Below, piece after piece: positions 33,742 through 42,412 of a stretch of 64,000 bases of DNA (position 1 is its first letter; each line of letters starts with the position of its first letter). Under the pieces are notes generated by a model, which saw only the letters and a list, made by a program, of their open reading frames with translations, was not told the DNA's origin and did not search any database. Source of the stretch: Nocardioides sp. TRM66260-LWL (lineage in GTDB: Bacteria > Actinomycetota > Actinomycetes > Propionibacteriales > Nocardioidaceae). Location of the stretch: the NCBI RefSeq assembly GCF_020075545.1, contig NZ_JAIQZK010000002.1:186001-250000 (forward strand), given 5' to 3'. The translations under genes and the position numbers were made by a program.

Positions 33742-35970
33742 TCAGGCCTCGTCGCCGTCCGACGCGGCCGGGGCCTCGGCGGTCTCGACGACCGGGACGA
33801 GCGAGAGCTTGCCCTTGTCGTCGATCTCGCCGATCTCGACCTGGATCTTCTGACCGACCGAGACGACGTCCTCGACCGACTCCACACGCTTGCCGTCGTT
33901 GAGGGCACGCAGCTTGGTGATGTGGAGCAGGCCGTCCTTGCCCGGGAGCAGGGACACGAAGGCACCGAAGTTGGTGGTCTTCACGACGGTGCCGAGGTAG
34001 CGCTCGCCGACCTCGGGCATCGTCGGGTTGGCGATGGCGTTGACCGCGCTGCGCGCGGCCTCGGCTGCCTCGCCGTTGGTGGCGCCGATGTAGACGGTGC
34101 CGTCGTCCTCGATCGAGATCGAGGCGCCGGTGTCGTCCTGGATCTGGTTGATCACCTTGCCCTTGGGACCGATGACCTCGCCGATCTTGTCGACCGGCAC
34201 CTTGACGGTGATGATCCGCGGCGCGGTCGGCGCCATCGCGGCCGGGGCCTCGATGGCCTCGCCCATGACGTCGAGGATCGCGAGGCGGGCGTCGCGGGCC
34301 TGGGTGAGGGCCGCGGCGAGCACCTCGGCGGGGATGCCGTCGAGCTTGGTGTCGAGCTGGAGCGCGGTGACGAACTCCCGCGTGCCGGCGACCTTGAAGT
34401 CCATGTCGCCGAAGGCGTCCTCGGCGCCGAGGATGTCGGTGAGCGCGACGTACTGCGTCTCGCCGTCGATCTCGCCGGAGATGAGGCCCATCGCGATGCC
34501 CGCGACCGGCGCCTTCAGCGGCACGCCGGCCTGCAGCAGCGACAGGGTCGAGGCGCAGACCGAGCCCATCGAGGTCGAGCCGTTGGAGCCCATCGCCTCG
34601 GAGAGCTGGCGGATCGCGTAGGGGAACTCCTCGCGGCTGGGCAGCACCGGCAGGAGGGCGCGACGCGCGAGCGCGCCGTGGCCGACCTCGCGGCGCTTCG
34701 GGGAGCCGACGCGACCGGTCTCGCCGGTGGAGAACGGCGGGAACACGTACTTGTGCATGTAGCGGCGGTGCGTCTCGGGCGACAGCGTGTCGAGCTGCTG
34801 CTCCATCTTGAGCATGTCGAGGGTGGTGACGCCCAGGATCTGGGTCTCGCCGCGCTCGAACAGCGCCGAGCCGTGGACCCGCGGGATCACGTCGACCTCG
34901 GCGTGCAGCGGCCGGATGTCGGCCAGGCCGCGGCCGTCGATGCGGACCTTGTCGCGCAGCACGCGCTCGCGGACGACCTGCTTGTTGACCGAGCGGAACG
35001 CCGCGCCGATCTCCTTCTCGCGACCCTCGAACTGCGCGCCGAGGGAGTCGAGCAGCGCGGCCTTGATCTCGTCGGTGCGGGCCTCGCGGTCCTGCTTGTC
35101 GGCGATGGTCATCGCGGAGGCGAGGTCGGCCTTCGCGGCGGCCTCGACGGCGGCGAACACGTCGTCCTCGTAGTCGAGGAAGATCGGGAAGTCCTGGACG
35201 GGCTTCGCGGCGACCGCCGCGAGCTCGCTCTGGGCCTGGACGAGCTGCTTGATGAACGGCTTGGCGGCGTCGAGGCCGCCGGCCACGACCTCCTCGGTCG
35301 GCGCCTGGGCGCCGCCGCGGACGAGCTCGATGGTCTCCTCGGTGGCCTCGGCCTCGACCATCATGATCGCGACGTCGCCGGTGTCGGTGACGCGACCGGC
35401 GACGACCATGTCGAAGACGGCCTTCTCGAGCTGGCTGTGGGTCGGGAACGCCACCCACTGGCCCTCGATCAGCGCGACGCGCACGCCGCCGACCGGACCG
35501 GAGAACGGCAGGCCGGAGAGCTGGGTGGACATCGACGCGGCGTTGATCGCGAGCACGTCGTAGGGGGTGTCGGGGTTGAGCGCCATGACGGTGATGACGA
35601 CCTGGACCTCGTTGCGCAGGCCCTTCTTGAAGGTCGGGCGCAGCGGACGGTCGATCAGGCGGCAGGCCAGGATGGCGTCCTCGCCGGGGCGACCCTCGGA
35701 GCGGAAGAACGAGCCGGGGATGCGACCCGCGGCGTACATGCGCTCCTCGACGTCGATCGTCAGCGGGAAGAAGTCGAAGTGGTCCTTGGGCTGCTTGCCG
35801 GCCGTGGTGGCCGAGAGCAGCATCGTGTCGTCGTCGAGGTAGGCGGTGACGGAGCCGGCCGCCTGACGGGCCAGCAGGCCGGTCTCGAACTTGACGGTGC
35901 GGGTGCCGAACTTTCCGTTGTCGAGGACGGTCTCGACGGCGGAGATGACGGGCTCGTGGGAGTCGGTCAA
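33742..35970 (-). CDS. pnp: polyribonucleotide nucleotidyltransferase (PNPase)
   Basis: A 742-residue exoribonuclease: two RNase PH domains (residues about 20-145 and 345-565) joined by a helical domain, then KH ([20 protein letters not shown] near 610) and S1 ([29 protein letters not shown]) domains. Also called gpsI in actinobacteria. It begins with TTG at 35970, preceded by AAGGACC; no ATG or GTG fits the conserved N-terminus. rpsO lies 360 bp upstream on the same strand with a terminator and a structured leader between. Confidence 0.97.
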   Translation of the reverse strand: MTDSHEPVISAVETVLDNGKFGTRTVKFETGLLARQAAGSVTAYLDDDTMLLSATTAGKQPKDHFDFFPLTIDVEERMYAAGRIPGSFFRSEGRPGEDAILACRLIDRPLRPTFKKGLRNEVQVVITVMALNPDTPYDVLAINAASMSTQLSGLPFSGPVGGVRVALIEGQWVAFPTHSQLEKAVFDMVVAGRVTDTGDVAIMMVEAEATEETIELVRGGAQAPTEEVVAGGLDAAKPFIKQLVQAQSELAAVAAKPVQDFPIFLDYEDDVFAAVEAAAKADLASAMTIADKQDREARTDEIKAALLDSLGAQFEGREKEIGAAFRSVNKQVVRERVLRDKVRIDGRGLADIRPLHAEVDVIPRVHGSALFERGETQILGVTTLDMLKMEQQLDTLSPETHRRYMHKYVFPPFSTGETGRVGSPKRREVGHGALARRALLPVLPSREEFPYAIRQLSEAMGSNGSTSMGSVCASTLSLLQAGVPLKAPVAGIAMGLISGEIDGETQYVALTDILGAEDAFGDMDFKVAGTREFVTALQLDTKLDGIPAEVLAAALTQARDARLAILDVMGEAIEAPAAMAPTAPRIITVKVPVDKIGEVIGPKGKVINQIQDDTGASISIEDDGTVYIGATNGEAAEAARSAVNAIANPTMPEVGERYLGTVVKTTNFGAFVSLLPGKDGLLHITKLRALNDGKRVESVEDVVSVGQKIQVEIGEIDDKGKLSLVPVVETAEAPAASDGDEA

Positions 35971-36277
35971 GGGATGGTCCTTGCTCTTCGCGGAGCGGGC
36001 CGCGGCGTCCGACGGGCGTCCACCGGCTCGCCGTGGCGGGCGGGCGGACGTGACGGCCTGCGGTGTGCGGGCCGCCGAGTGGCCGGTCTTCGATCGAGGC
36101 CCACAGTCCGAACGGACTGGAGGCCACTACCGAGGACCGAGCCCGAACGGGCGGATCGCTCCTGATCTCAGTTGTGGTCGGCCCGCCGCGGTGCTGCTGC
36201 GGCGGGTGGGCCGGACGGCGTGGAGCTGCTCCTCGTCGTCCGGCACGGCCATCGTAGTGGCGATGGCCGGGAAAGCA
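35971..36277 (-). promoter_or_regulatory. long structured 5' leader of pnp
   Basis: A 300 bp non-coding stretch between the rpsO terminator and the pnp start. It holds a CAGTCCG/CGGACTG hairpin (36104-36119) nested inside AGTGGCC/GGCCACT arms, a second GCCCG/CGGGC hairpin near 36139-36150, and a 9 bp hairpin CGGCCATCG/CGATGGCCG (36246-36269). A -10-like TACGAT (36251-36256) could start the leader. PNPase commonly controls its own mRNA through leader hairpins; this is inferred here. Confidence 0.45.
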
Positions 36278-36312
36278 GCGGAGCGGCTGCCCCGGCGGGG
36301 CAGCCGCTCCGC
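36278..36312 (-). terminator. terminator of rpsO
   Basis: A perfect 16 bp stem (36278-36293 with 36297-36312) and 3 nt loop, 18 nt past the rpsO stop. Confidence 0.92.
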
Positions 36313-36329
36313 ACGTCAGGCCGGAGGGG

Positions 36330-36605
36330 TCAGCGACGCAGACCCAGACGCTCGACGATCGAGCGGTAGCGCGCGATGTCGGTCTTGTTCAGGTAGTTGA
36401 GCAGACGCCGGCGCTGGCCGACGAGCAGGAGCAGGCCACGACGGCTGTGGTGGTCGTGCTTGTGCTGCTTGAGGTGCTCGGTGAGGTGGGCGATGCGGTG
36501 GCTGAGCAGCGCGATCTGCACCTCGGGGGAGCCGGTGTCGCCCTCGGTCGTGGCGTACTCGGCGATGATCCGCTTCTTGGTCTCCGCGTCGGTTCCGATC
36601 GACAT
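36330..36605 (-). CDS. rpsO: 30S ribosomal protein S15
   Basis: A 91-residue S15 matching the family throughout: [47 protein letters not shown] and the C-terminal [27 protein letters not shown]. It binds the 16S rRNA central domain. The ATG at 36605 follows GAAGGAG. A strong promoter and a leader with an 9 bp hairpin precede it. Confidence 0.98.
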   Translation of the reverse strand: MSIGTDAETKKRIIAEYATTEGDTGSPEVQIALLSHRIAHLTEHLKQHKHDHHSRRGLLLLVGQRRRLLNYLNKTDIARYRSIVERLGLRR

Positions 36606-36634
36606 GCGGGCTCCTTCTCGACTCGTTGCGCGGT

Positions 36635-36657
36635 GCTGCGGGGCGACTCCCCGCAGC
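36635..36657 (-). promoter_or_regulatory. hairpin in the rpsO leader
   Basis: A perfect 9 bp stem (GCTGCGGGG with CCCCGCAGC) and 5 nt loop about 30 nt upstream of the rpsO start. It is a candidate for S15 autoregulation. Confidence 0.5.
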
Positions 36658-36694
36658 GCTCTCGATCCGCGGCCGTTCTGACGGCAACCGGGAG

Positions 36695-36724
36695 AGGCTA
36701 TCGGTCCCGCCGGACGCCGACCAA
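36695..36724 (-). promoter_or_regulatory. sigma-A promoter of rpsO
   Basis: A -35 TTGGTC (36719-36724), 18 bp spacer and -10 TAGCCT (36695-36700) on the minus strand, giving a leader of about 80 nt. Confidence 0.65.
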
Positions 36725-36742
36725 CTCGTCGGCGGCAGGGTC

Positions 36743-36748
36743 TAGGTT
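36743..36748 (+). promoter_or_regulatory. leaderless -10 box TAGGTT
   Basis: TAGGTT ends 7 nt before the GTG at 36756. Confidence 0.5.
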
Positions 36749-36755
36749 GGCGCGG

Positions 36756-38900
36756 GTGACGACAGCGACTCCGGGAACCACCGGGACGACCGAGACCCGG
36801 CTGGGCGTGTGCAACCTGTGCGAGGCCATCTGCGGCCTCGTCCTCACGATCGACCGCGACGCCCGGCGCGTCGTCGGCGTGCGGGGCAATCCCGACGACC
36901 CGCTCTCGCGCGGCCACGTGTGCCCGAAGGGCGTCGCGCTCGGCGACGTGCACGCCGACCCCGACCGGCTGCGTCGGCCGGTGCGTCGCGTCGGCGAGGG
37001 CGACGACGCGCGCTGGGAGGAGCTCGAGTGGGACGAGGCGCTCGACCTGGTGGCCGACCGCCTCGCCGCGACCCTCCGCGAGCACGGCGACGACGCGGTG
37101 GGCGTCTACCTCGGCAACCCCAACGCGCACTCGCTCGGCTTCTCCACCCACGGGCCGCACCTCGTGCGGGCGCTGCGCACGCGCAACCGGTTCAGCGCGT
37201 CGACGGTCGACCAGATGCCGCACCAGGTCGTCGCCCGGCACCTGTACGGCCACCAGCTGCTGATCCCGGTGCCCGACCTCGACCGCACGGCGTTCTTCCT
37301 CGTCGTCGGCGCGAACCCGATGGCCTCCAACGGCTCGCTGATGACGGTGCCCGACTTCCCGCAGCGGGTGCGCGAGCTGCACGGGCGCGGTGGGCGGATG
37401 GTCGTGCTCGACCCGCGTCGCACCGAGACCGCCCGGGTCGCCGACGAGCACCACTTCGTCCGGCCCAACACCGACGCCGCGCTGCTGCTGGCGATGCTGC
37501 ACGTGCTGATCGCGGACGGCCTCGCGCGTCCCCCGGCCTACGTCGACGGGCTGGAGCGGCTCGCCGAGCTCGTCGCGCCCTTCACCCCCGAGGCGGCCGC
37601 GCCCTGGTGCGGGGTCGACGCCGCGGTGATCCGCCGGCTCGCCCACGAGCTCGCGCAGGCCCCCGCGGGCGTCGTCTACGGACGCATCGGCGTCTCGACG
37701 CATGCCTTCGGGACCCTGTGCCAGTGGGCGATCGCCTGCCTCAACCTGCTCTCCGGCCACGCCGACGCGCCGGGCGGGGCGATGTTCCCCGAGCCCGCCG
37801 CCGACACCGTCGGCCTGCGCGTGCTCGGCCCGGGCACCCAGGGCCGGTGGCGCAGCCGCGTGCGCGACGCGGAGGAGGTCGGCGGCGAGCTGCCGGCCGT
37901 CGTGATGGCGGAGGAGATCGCGACGCCGGGCGAGGGCCGCATCCGCGCGATGGTGACGATCGCCGGCAACCCGGTGCTCTCGACGCCGTCGGGCGACCGG
38001 CTGGGCGAGACGCTCGCGGGTCTGGACTTCATGGTCTCCCTCGACATCTACCTCAACGAGACCACGCGGCACGCCGACGTCGTCCTGCCGCCCACGACGC
38101 TGCTCGAGCGCGACCACTACGACCTGGTCTTCCACGGCTTCGCGGTGCGCAACACCGCCCGCTGGACCCCCGCGGTCTTCGAGCCGGACGACGACCAGCG
38201 CCACGACTGGCAGATCGCCGCCGCGCTGGCGCACCGGCTGGCCGAGCGGCTCGACGCCCCGCTGCCGGCGAGCGCCGCCGGCGCGCTGGACGCCGACCCG
38301 CGCGACCTCGTCGCGATGCTGCTGGCGGGCACCGGACGCACCACCTTCGAGGAGCTGCTCGAGCACCCCGAGGGCGTCGACCTCGGGCCGCTGCGGCCCA
38401 CGCTGCCCGGTCGGCTGCAGACCGCCGACCAGCGCATCGACCTGGTGCCCGAGGCGCTGGTCGCCGACCTGCCCCGGCTGGCGGCGGCCATGGCCGAGCC
38501 GCCGGGCGACGGGCTGGTGCTGATCGGCCGGCGCCACCAGCGCGACTGCAACTCCTGGCTGCACAACACCGACCGGCTCACGCGCGGCCGGCCGCGCCAC
38601 CACCTGCTCATGCACCCCGACGACCTCGCCGCGCGCGGCCTCGCCGACGGCGATCGCGTGCGCGTCGCCTCCCGGGTCGGCAGCGTCGAGACCGAGGTCA
38701 GCGCCGACGACGCGCTCATGCCGGGCGTCGTCTCGCTGCCGCACGGCTACGGCCACGGCGCGGCCGGCACGCGCCTGGGCCACGCCAACACGGTGCCGGG
38801 CGTGTCCGTCAACGACCTCACCGACCCCTCGCTCGTCGACCCGGTCTCCGGCAACGCCGCGCTCACCGGCGTGCCGGTCGAGGTGACCGCGGGCGGCTGA
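36756..38900 (+). CDS. molybdopterin-dependent oxidoreductase (DMSO reductase family)
   Basis: A 714-residue protein of the nitrate/formate/DMSO reductase superfamily. An N-terminal [4Fe-4S] site has Cys19, Cys22, Cys26 (CNLCEAIC) and Cys56 (HVCPKG). Next come the molybdopterin domains ([61 protein letters not shown]) and a C-terminal aspartate-decarboxylase-like dinucleotide domain ([30 protein letters not shown]). There is no Tat signal, so it is cytoplasmic. No small subunits or cofactor genes lie near, and the substrate is unknown. GTG start 7 nt after TAGGTT. Confidence 0.93.
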   Translation: MTTATPGTTGTTETRLGVCNLCEAICGLVLTIDRDARRVVGVRGNPDDPLSRGHVCPKGVALGDVHADPDRLRRPVRRVGEGDDARWEELEWDEALDLVADRLAATLREHGDDAVGVYLGNPNAHSLGFSTHGPHLVRALRTRNRFSASTVDQMPHQVVARHLYGHQLLIPVPDLDRTAFFLVVGANPMASNGSLMTVPDFPQRVRELHGRGGRMVVLDPRRTETARVADEHHFVRPNTDAALLLAMLHVLIADGLARPPAYVDGLERLAELVAPFTPEAAAPWCGVDAAVIRRLAHELAQAPAGVVYGRIGVSTHAFGTLCQWAIACLNLLSGHADAPGGAMFPEPAADTVGLRVLGPGTQGRWRSRVRDAEEVGGELPAVVMAEEIATPGEGRIRAMVTIAGNPVLSTPSGDRLGETLAGLDFMVSLDIYLNETTRHADVVLPPTTLLERDHYDLVFHGFAVRNTARWTPAVFEPDDDQRHDWQIAAALAHRLAERLDAPLPASAAGALDADPRDLVAMLLAGTGRTTFEELLEHPEGVDLGPLRPTLPGRLQTADQRIDLVPEALVADLPRLAAAMAEPPGDGLVLIGRRHQRDCNSWLHNTDRLTRGRPRHHLLMHPDDLAARGLADGDRVRVASRVGSVETEVSADDALMPGVVSLPHGYGHGAAGTRLGHANTVPGVSVNDLTDPSLVDPVSGNAALTGVPVEVTAGG

Positions 38901-38919
38901 CCCGCAGGGCCGCGCCGCG

Positions 38920-40599
38920 TCAGTCGAGCAGCGCCCGCACGGCGTCGCGGGCGGCGGCGGGGTCGCCCGCGGCCAGCGCGGCCTCGGCGGCGGCCTCGCA
39001 CTGCGCGAGCGTGACCCGCGCGAGGCGCGCGCCGACGGGACGCACGGCCGCGGCCGCCATCGACAGCGAGGTGACGCCGAGACCGACCAGCACGCAGGCC
39101 AGCAGCGGGTCGGCCGCGGCCTCGCCGCACACGCCGACCGGCTTGCCGGCGCCGCGGCCCGCGTGCGCGGTGATGGCGATGAGCTGCAGCACGGCCGGCT
39201 GCCACGGGTCGGTGAGGTGCGCGAGGTCGGTGGCCATGCGGTCGGCGGCCATCGTGTACTGGGTGAGGTCGTTGGTGCCGAGGGAGAGGAAGTCGACGAC
39301 CTCGAGCATCCGGTGCGCGAGCAGCGCCGCCGAGGGCACCTCGACCATCACGCCGGCCCGCAGGCCGCGGGCGCGCACCTCGCGCGCGAAGGCGTCCGCC
39401 TCGGCGACGGTGGCGACCATCGGCGCCATCACCGACGTCGGCGTGCCGGTGCGGCGGGCGGCGGCCGCGATCGCGTCGAGCTGGCGGCCGAGCAGTCCGG
39501 GGTTGTCGAAGGAGAGCCGCAGTCCTCGGACGCCGAGCGCGGGGTTCTCCTCCCCCTCGTGCGTGGCGAAGGCGATCGGCTTGTCCGAGCCCGCGTCGAG
39601 GGTGCGGACGACGACCGACCGCTCGCCGAACGGCTCGAGCACGGCGGCGTAGACGTCCGCCTGCTCCTCGACGCTCGGCTCGTCGGCGGCGGAGAGGAAG
39701 CACAGCTCGGTGCGGAACAGGCCGACGCCCTCGACCGGGCCCGTCGCGGCCTGGGCCGCGGACTCGCCGTCGGCGACGTTGGCGAGCAGCCTGACGGCGT
39801 GACCGTCGGCGGTGCGCCCGGGGCCGGCCCAGCCGGCGACGGCGGCCCGCTCGGCGCGGTCGGCCTCGACCCGCGCGGCCGCGGCCACGGGATCGGGACC
39901 GAGCTCGACCAGCCCGGCACCCCCGTCGACGAGCACGATCGCGCCGTCGGCCAGGCCCAGGGCGCCCGCGGCGCCGACCACGCAGGGCAGACCGAGCTGC
40001 CGGGCGATGATCGCGGTGTGGCTGGTCGGGCCACCGCGCTCGGTGACCAGCGCGACGACCAGGCGCGGGTCGAGCCCAGCGGTGTCAGCGGGGGCGAGGT
40101 CCTCGGCCACCAGCACCGAGGGGACGTCGGGCACCGGGACGCCGGGCTCCGGTAGCCCGACCAGCCGGGCGAGGACGCGTCGCTCGATGTCGCGCAGATC
40201 GGTGGCGCGCTCGGCCATCAGCCCGCCCTGCTGGCTGAAGAGCTCGACGAACTGGGCCACGGCGGCGTGCACCGCGTCGAGCAGCCCGGCCCCGGTGCGC
40301 AGGTGGCGCCGCACCGCGCCGCGCAGGCCCTTGTCGCGGGCGAGCCCCGCGCTGGCCGTCAGCACCGCGGCGGCGGCGCCGCTCCCAGCGGCGACGCGGC
40401 GCTCGAAGCCCGCGGCCACCTCGGCCGCGGCGGCGTCGAAGGCGGCGAGCGCGTCGGCCTCCTCGAGCGCCGGACGGGCGGCGTACGCGGCGACGGCGAC
40501 CGGGTCGAGCTCGGTGCGGGCGACGACGACGGGGCCGAGCCCGAGGCCGGGGACGACCGGGGTGCCGGAGATCGGGGAGACGGGTGCGCTGGTGACCAC
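38920..40599 (-). CDS. ptsI: PTS enzyme I (phosphoenolpyruvate-protein phosphotransferase)
   Basis: The 559-residue enzyme moves phosphate from PEP to HPr. The phospho-His lies in [17 protein letters not shown] near residue 190. The C-terminal PEP domain has [42 protein letters not shown] and the catalytic-Cys segment [12 protein letters not shown]. The N-terminal HPr-binding domain is Ala-rich. The GTG at 40599 is chosen because TACGGT (40606-40611) ends 6 nt upstream, leaving the GTG at 40605 directly against the box. It diverges from the fru operon and is the only general PTS enzyme I gene in the window. Confidence 0.96.
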   Translation of the reverse strand: MVTSAPVSPISGTPVVPGLGLGPVVVARTELDPVAVAAYAARPALEEADALAAFDAAAAEVAAGFERRVAAGSGAAAAVLTASAGLARDKGLRGAVRRHLRTGAGLLDAVHAAVAQFVELFSQQGGLMAERATDLRDIERRVLARLVGLPEPGVPVPDVPSVLVAEDLAPADTAGLDPRLVVALVTERGGPTSHTAIIARQLGLPCVVGAAGALGLADGAIVLVDGGAGLVELGPDPVAAAARVEADRAERAAVAGWAGPGRTADGHAVRLLANVADGESAAQAATGPVEGVGLFRTELCFLSAADEPSVEEQADVYAAVLEPFGERSVVVRTLDAGSDKPIAFATHEGEENPALGVRGLRLSFDNPGLLGRQLDAIAAAARRTGTPTSVMAPMVATVAEADAFAREVRARGLRAGVMVEVPSAALLAHRMLEVVDFLSLGTNDLTQYTMAADRMATDLAHLTDPWQPAVLQLIAITAHAGRGAGKPVGVCGEAAADPLLACVLVGLGVTSLSMAAAAVRPVGARLARVTLAQCEAAAEAALAAGDPAAARDAVRALLD

Positions 40600-40605
40600 G
40601 CTCAC

Positions 40606-40611
40606 ACCGTA
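40606..40611 (-). promoter_or_regulatory. leaderless -10 box TACGGT of ptsI
   Basis: On the minus strand TACGGT ends 6 nt before the GTG at 40599. Confidence 0.5.
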
Positions 40612-40624
40612 TCCGCGCGCCCTC

Positions 40625-40653
40625 TTGACAGTCAAAGACGTTCGGGCATAAAA
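40625..40653 (+). promoter_or_regulatory. strong promoter of fruR-fruK-fruA-ptsH
   Basis: A perfect -35 TTGACA (40625-40630), 16-17 bp spacer and -10 CATAAAA (40647-40653) in an AT-rich patch unlike its surroundings. The mRNA has a leader of about 30 nt with GGGAG before the ATG. Confidence 0.75.
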
Positions 40654-40672
40654 CAACACAAACACAGAACGT
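40638..40672. promoter_or_regulatory. candidate FruR (DeoR-type) operator
   Basis: ACGTTC (40638-40643) and its inverted copy GAACGT (40667-40672) flank ACAACACAAACACA repeats. The site covers the -10 and start of transcription, where a DeoR-type repressor would block the promoter. Inferred from arrangement. Confidence 0.5.
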
Positions 40673-40687
40673 GACGGGAGCCACACC

Positions 40688-41455
40688 ATGTACGCCGAGG
40701 AACGCCAGCAGGCGATCGCGCAGCAGGTCGCCGAACGCGGCCGACTGTCCGTCGTCGAGCTCGCGCAGGCCTATGACGTGACCACCGAGACCGTGCGCCG
40801 CGACCTCTCCGCCCTCGAGCGGCTGGGCCTGGTGCGGCGCGTGCACGGCGGGGCGGTGCCGCCGCACGCCCTCTCGACCCTGGAGGCCGGCCTCACCGAG
40901 CGCGACCGCGTGCAGGTGCCGGAGAAGGACCGCATCGCCCGCGCCGCCCTCGAGCTGCTCCCACCCGCCGGCTCGACCGTCGTGCTGGACGCCGGCTCGA
41001 CCACGGCCCGCCTCGTCGCCGAGTGGCCCCTGGACGTCCGGCTCACCGTCTTCACCCACGCGGTGCCGCTCATCGGCCGGCTCGCCTCGCTCCCCCAGGT
41101 CGACCTCCACCTGCTGCCCGGCCGCGTGCGTCCGACCACCCAGGCGGCGGTCGGCGCCGACACCGTCGAGGCGCTCGGGCGCCTGCGCGCCGACGTCGTC
41201 CTCGTGGGCACCAACGGGCTCAGCCCCGAGCACGGCCTCTCGACGCCCGACCCGGAGGAGGCGGCGGTCAAGCGCGCGCTCGTCCGCGCGGGTCGTCAGG
41301 TCGTCGTGGCCTGCGACTCCTCGAAGATCGGCCAGGACGCGCTGGTGAGCTTCGCCCCGCTGGACGCCGTCGACGTGCTCGTCACCGACGCGGGCCTGCG
41401 CGACGCCGACCGCGGCCGCATCGAGGCCGCCGGCGTCGAGGTGGTGATCGCGTGA
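40688..41455 (+). CDS. fruR: DeoR-family regulator of fructose utilisation
   Basis: A 255-residue DeoR-type regulator. The N-terminal HTH is RQQAIAQQVAERGRLSVVELAQAYDVTTETVRRDLSALERLGLVRRVHGGA; the C-terminal DeoR sensor domain has LDAGSTTARL, VFTHAVP, VLVGTNGLS and VACDSSKIG. Such regulators sense phosphorylated sugars, here probably fructose 1-phosphate. Its stop overlaps the GTG of fruK by 4 nt. Confidence 0.92.
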   Translation: MYAEERQQAIAQQVAERGRLSVVELAQAYDVTTETVRRDLSALERLGLVRRVHGGAVPPHALSTLEAGLTERDRVQVPEKDRIARAALELLPPAGSTVVLDAGSTTARLVAEWPLDVRLTVFTHAVPLIGRLASLPQVDLHLLPGRVRPTTQAAVGADTVEALGRLRADVVLVGTNGLSPEHGLSTPDPEEAAVKRALVRAGRQVVVACDSSKIGQDALVSFAPLDAVDVLVTDAGLRDADRGRIEAAGVEVVIA

Positions 41456-42411
41456 TCCTCACCGTCACCGCCAACCCGAGCCAGGACCGCACCGTCGCCC
41501 TGGACGGCCCGCTCGAGCGGGGCGCCGTGCACCGGGTCGCGTCCGTGATCTCCCAGGCCGGCGGCAAGGGCGTCAACATCTCCCGCGCCTGCGCGGCGGC
41601 CGGCGTGCCGACCGAGGCCGTCGTCCCGGCGCCGCCGGAGGACCCGTTCGTGCTCGAGCTGCGGGCGGCCGGGGTGAAGGTGCGGCCCGTGGCCGTGAGC
41701 GTCCCGCCGCGGGTGAACCTGACGATCACCGAGCCCGACGGTACGACCACCAAGCTCAACAGCCCCGGCCCCGAGGCCTCCCCCGCGCTGCTGGACGCCC
41801 TCTCGGAGGCCGTGCGCCGCCGGGCCGCCCGCGCCACCTGGATCGTCCTGGCCGGCTCGCTTCCGCCCGGTGCGCCGGCCGCCTGGTACGCCGACCTGGT
41901 CGCCGACCTCGCCGCCTCGCCCGCGAGGGTCGCCGTCGACACCAGCGACGCGCCGCTGGCCGCCCTCGTCGCCGGGCTCGGGCGTGCCGCCCCCGCCCTG
42001 ATGAAGCCCAACGCCGAGGAGCTCGCCTCCTTCACCGGCACCGACGCCGGCCTGCTCGAGGACGACCCCGAGGCCGCCGCCAAGGCGGCCCGCACCCTCG
42101 TCGACGCGGGCGTCGGCACCGTGCTCGCCACCCTCGGCGGCCGCGGCGCCGTGCTGGTCGACCGCACCGGCGCCTGGCACGCCACCCCGCCCCCGACGAC
42201 GGTGGTCAGCACCGTCGGCGCCGGCGACTCCAGCCTCTTCGGCCACCTCCTCGGCGACCTGCAGCAGCAGTCGCCGTCCTCACGACTCGCGCTGGCCGTG
42301 GCCTACGGCAGCGCAGCAGCCGGGCTGCCCGGCACCACCATCCCGCTGCCGACCCAGGTCCGCCCGGACCTGGTCACCGTCCGCAGCCTGTCCACCACCC
42401 TGGGAGGGTGA
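41452..42411 (+). CDS. fruK: 1-phosphofructokinase
   Basis: A 319-residue PfkB-family kinase: MILTVTANPSQDRTVALDGP, GGKGVNISRACAAAG near residue 38, LAGSLPPGAPAAWYADL, LMKPNAEELASFTG and the catalytic TVGAGDSSLFG near 258. It converts fructose 1-phosphate to fructose 1,6-bisphosphate. GTG start coupled to fruR; fruA starts 1 nt after its stop. Confidence 0.95.
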   Translation: MILTVTANPSQDRTVALDGPLERGAVHRVASVISQAGGKGVNISRACAAAGVPTEAVVPAPPEDPFVLELRAAGVKVRPVAVSVPPRVNLTITEPDGTTTKLNSPGPEASPALLDALSEAVRRRAARATWIVLAGSLPPGAPAAWYADLVADLAASPARVAVDTSDAPLAALVAGLGRAAPALMKPNAEELASFTGTDAGLLEDDPEAAAKAARTLVDAGVGTVLATLGGRGAVLVDRTGAWHATPPPTTVVSTVGAGDSSLFGHLLGDLQQQSPSSRLALAVAYGSAAAGLPGTTIPLPTQVRPDLVTVRSLSTTLGG

Positions 42412-42412
42412 C

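Noticed and set aside
33922..36165. 747-codon plus-strand frame opposite pnp
   Set aside because: An antisense shadow of pnp with repetitive Gly/Asp/Leu composition and no recognisable motif.
36330..38783. 817-codon minus-strand frame ending in rpsO
   Set aside because: Only the last 91 codons (S15) are real. The rest is antisense to the molybdoenzyme, and a promoter and ribosome-binding site directly precede rpsO.
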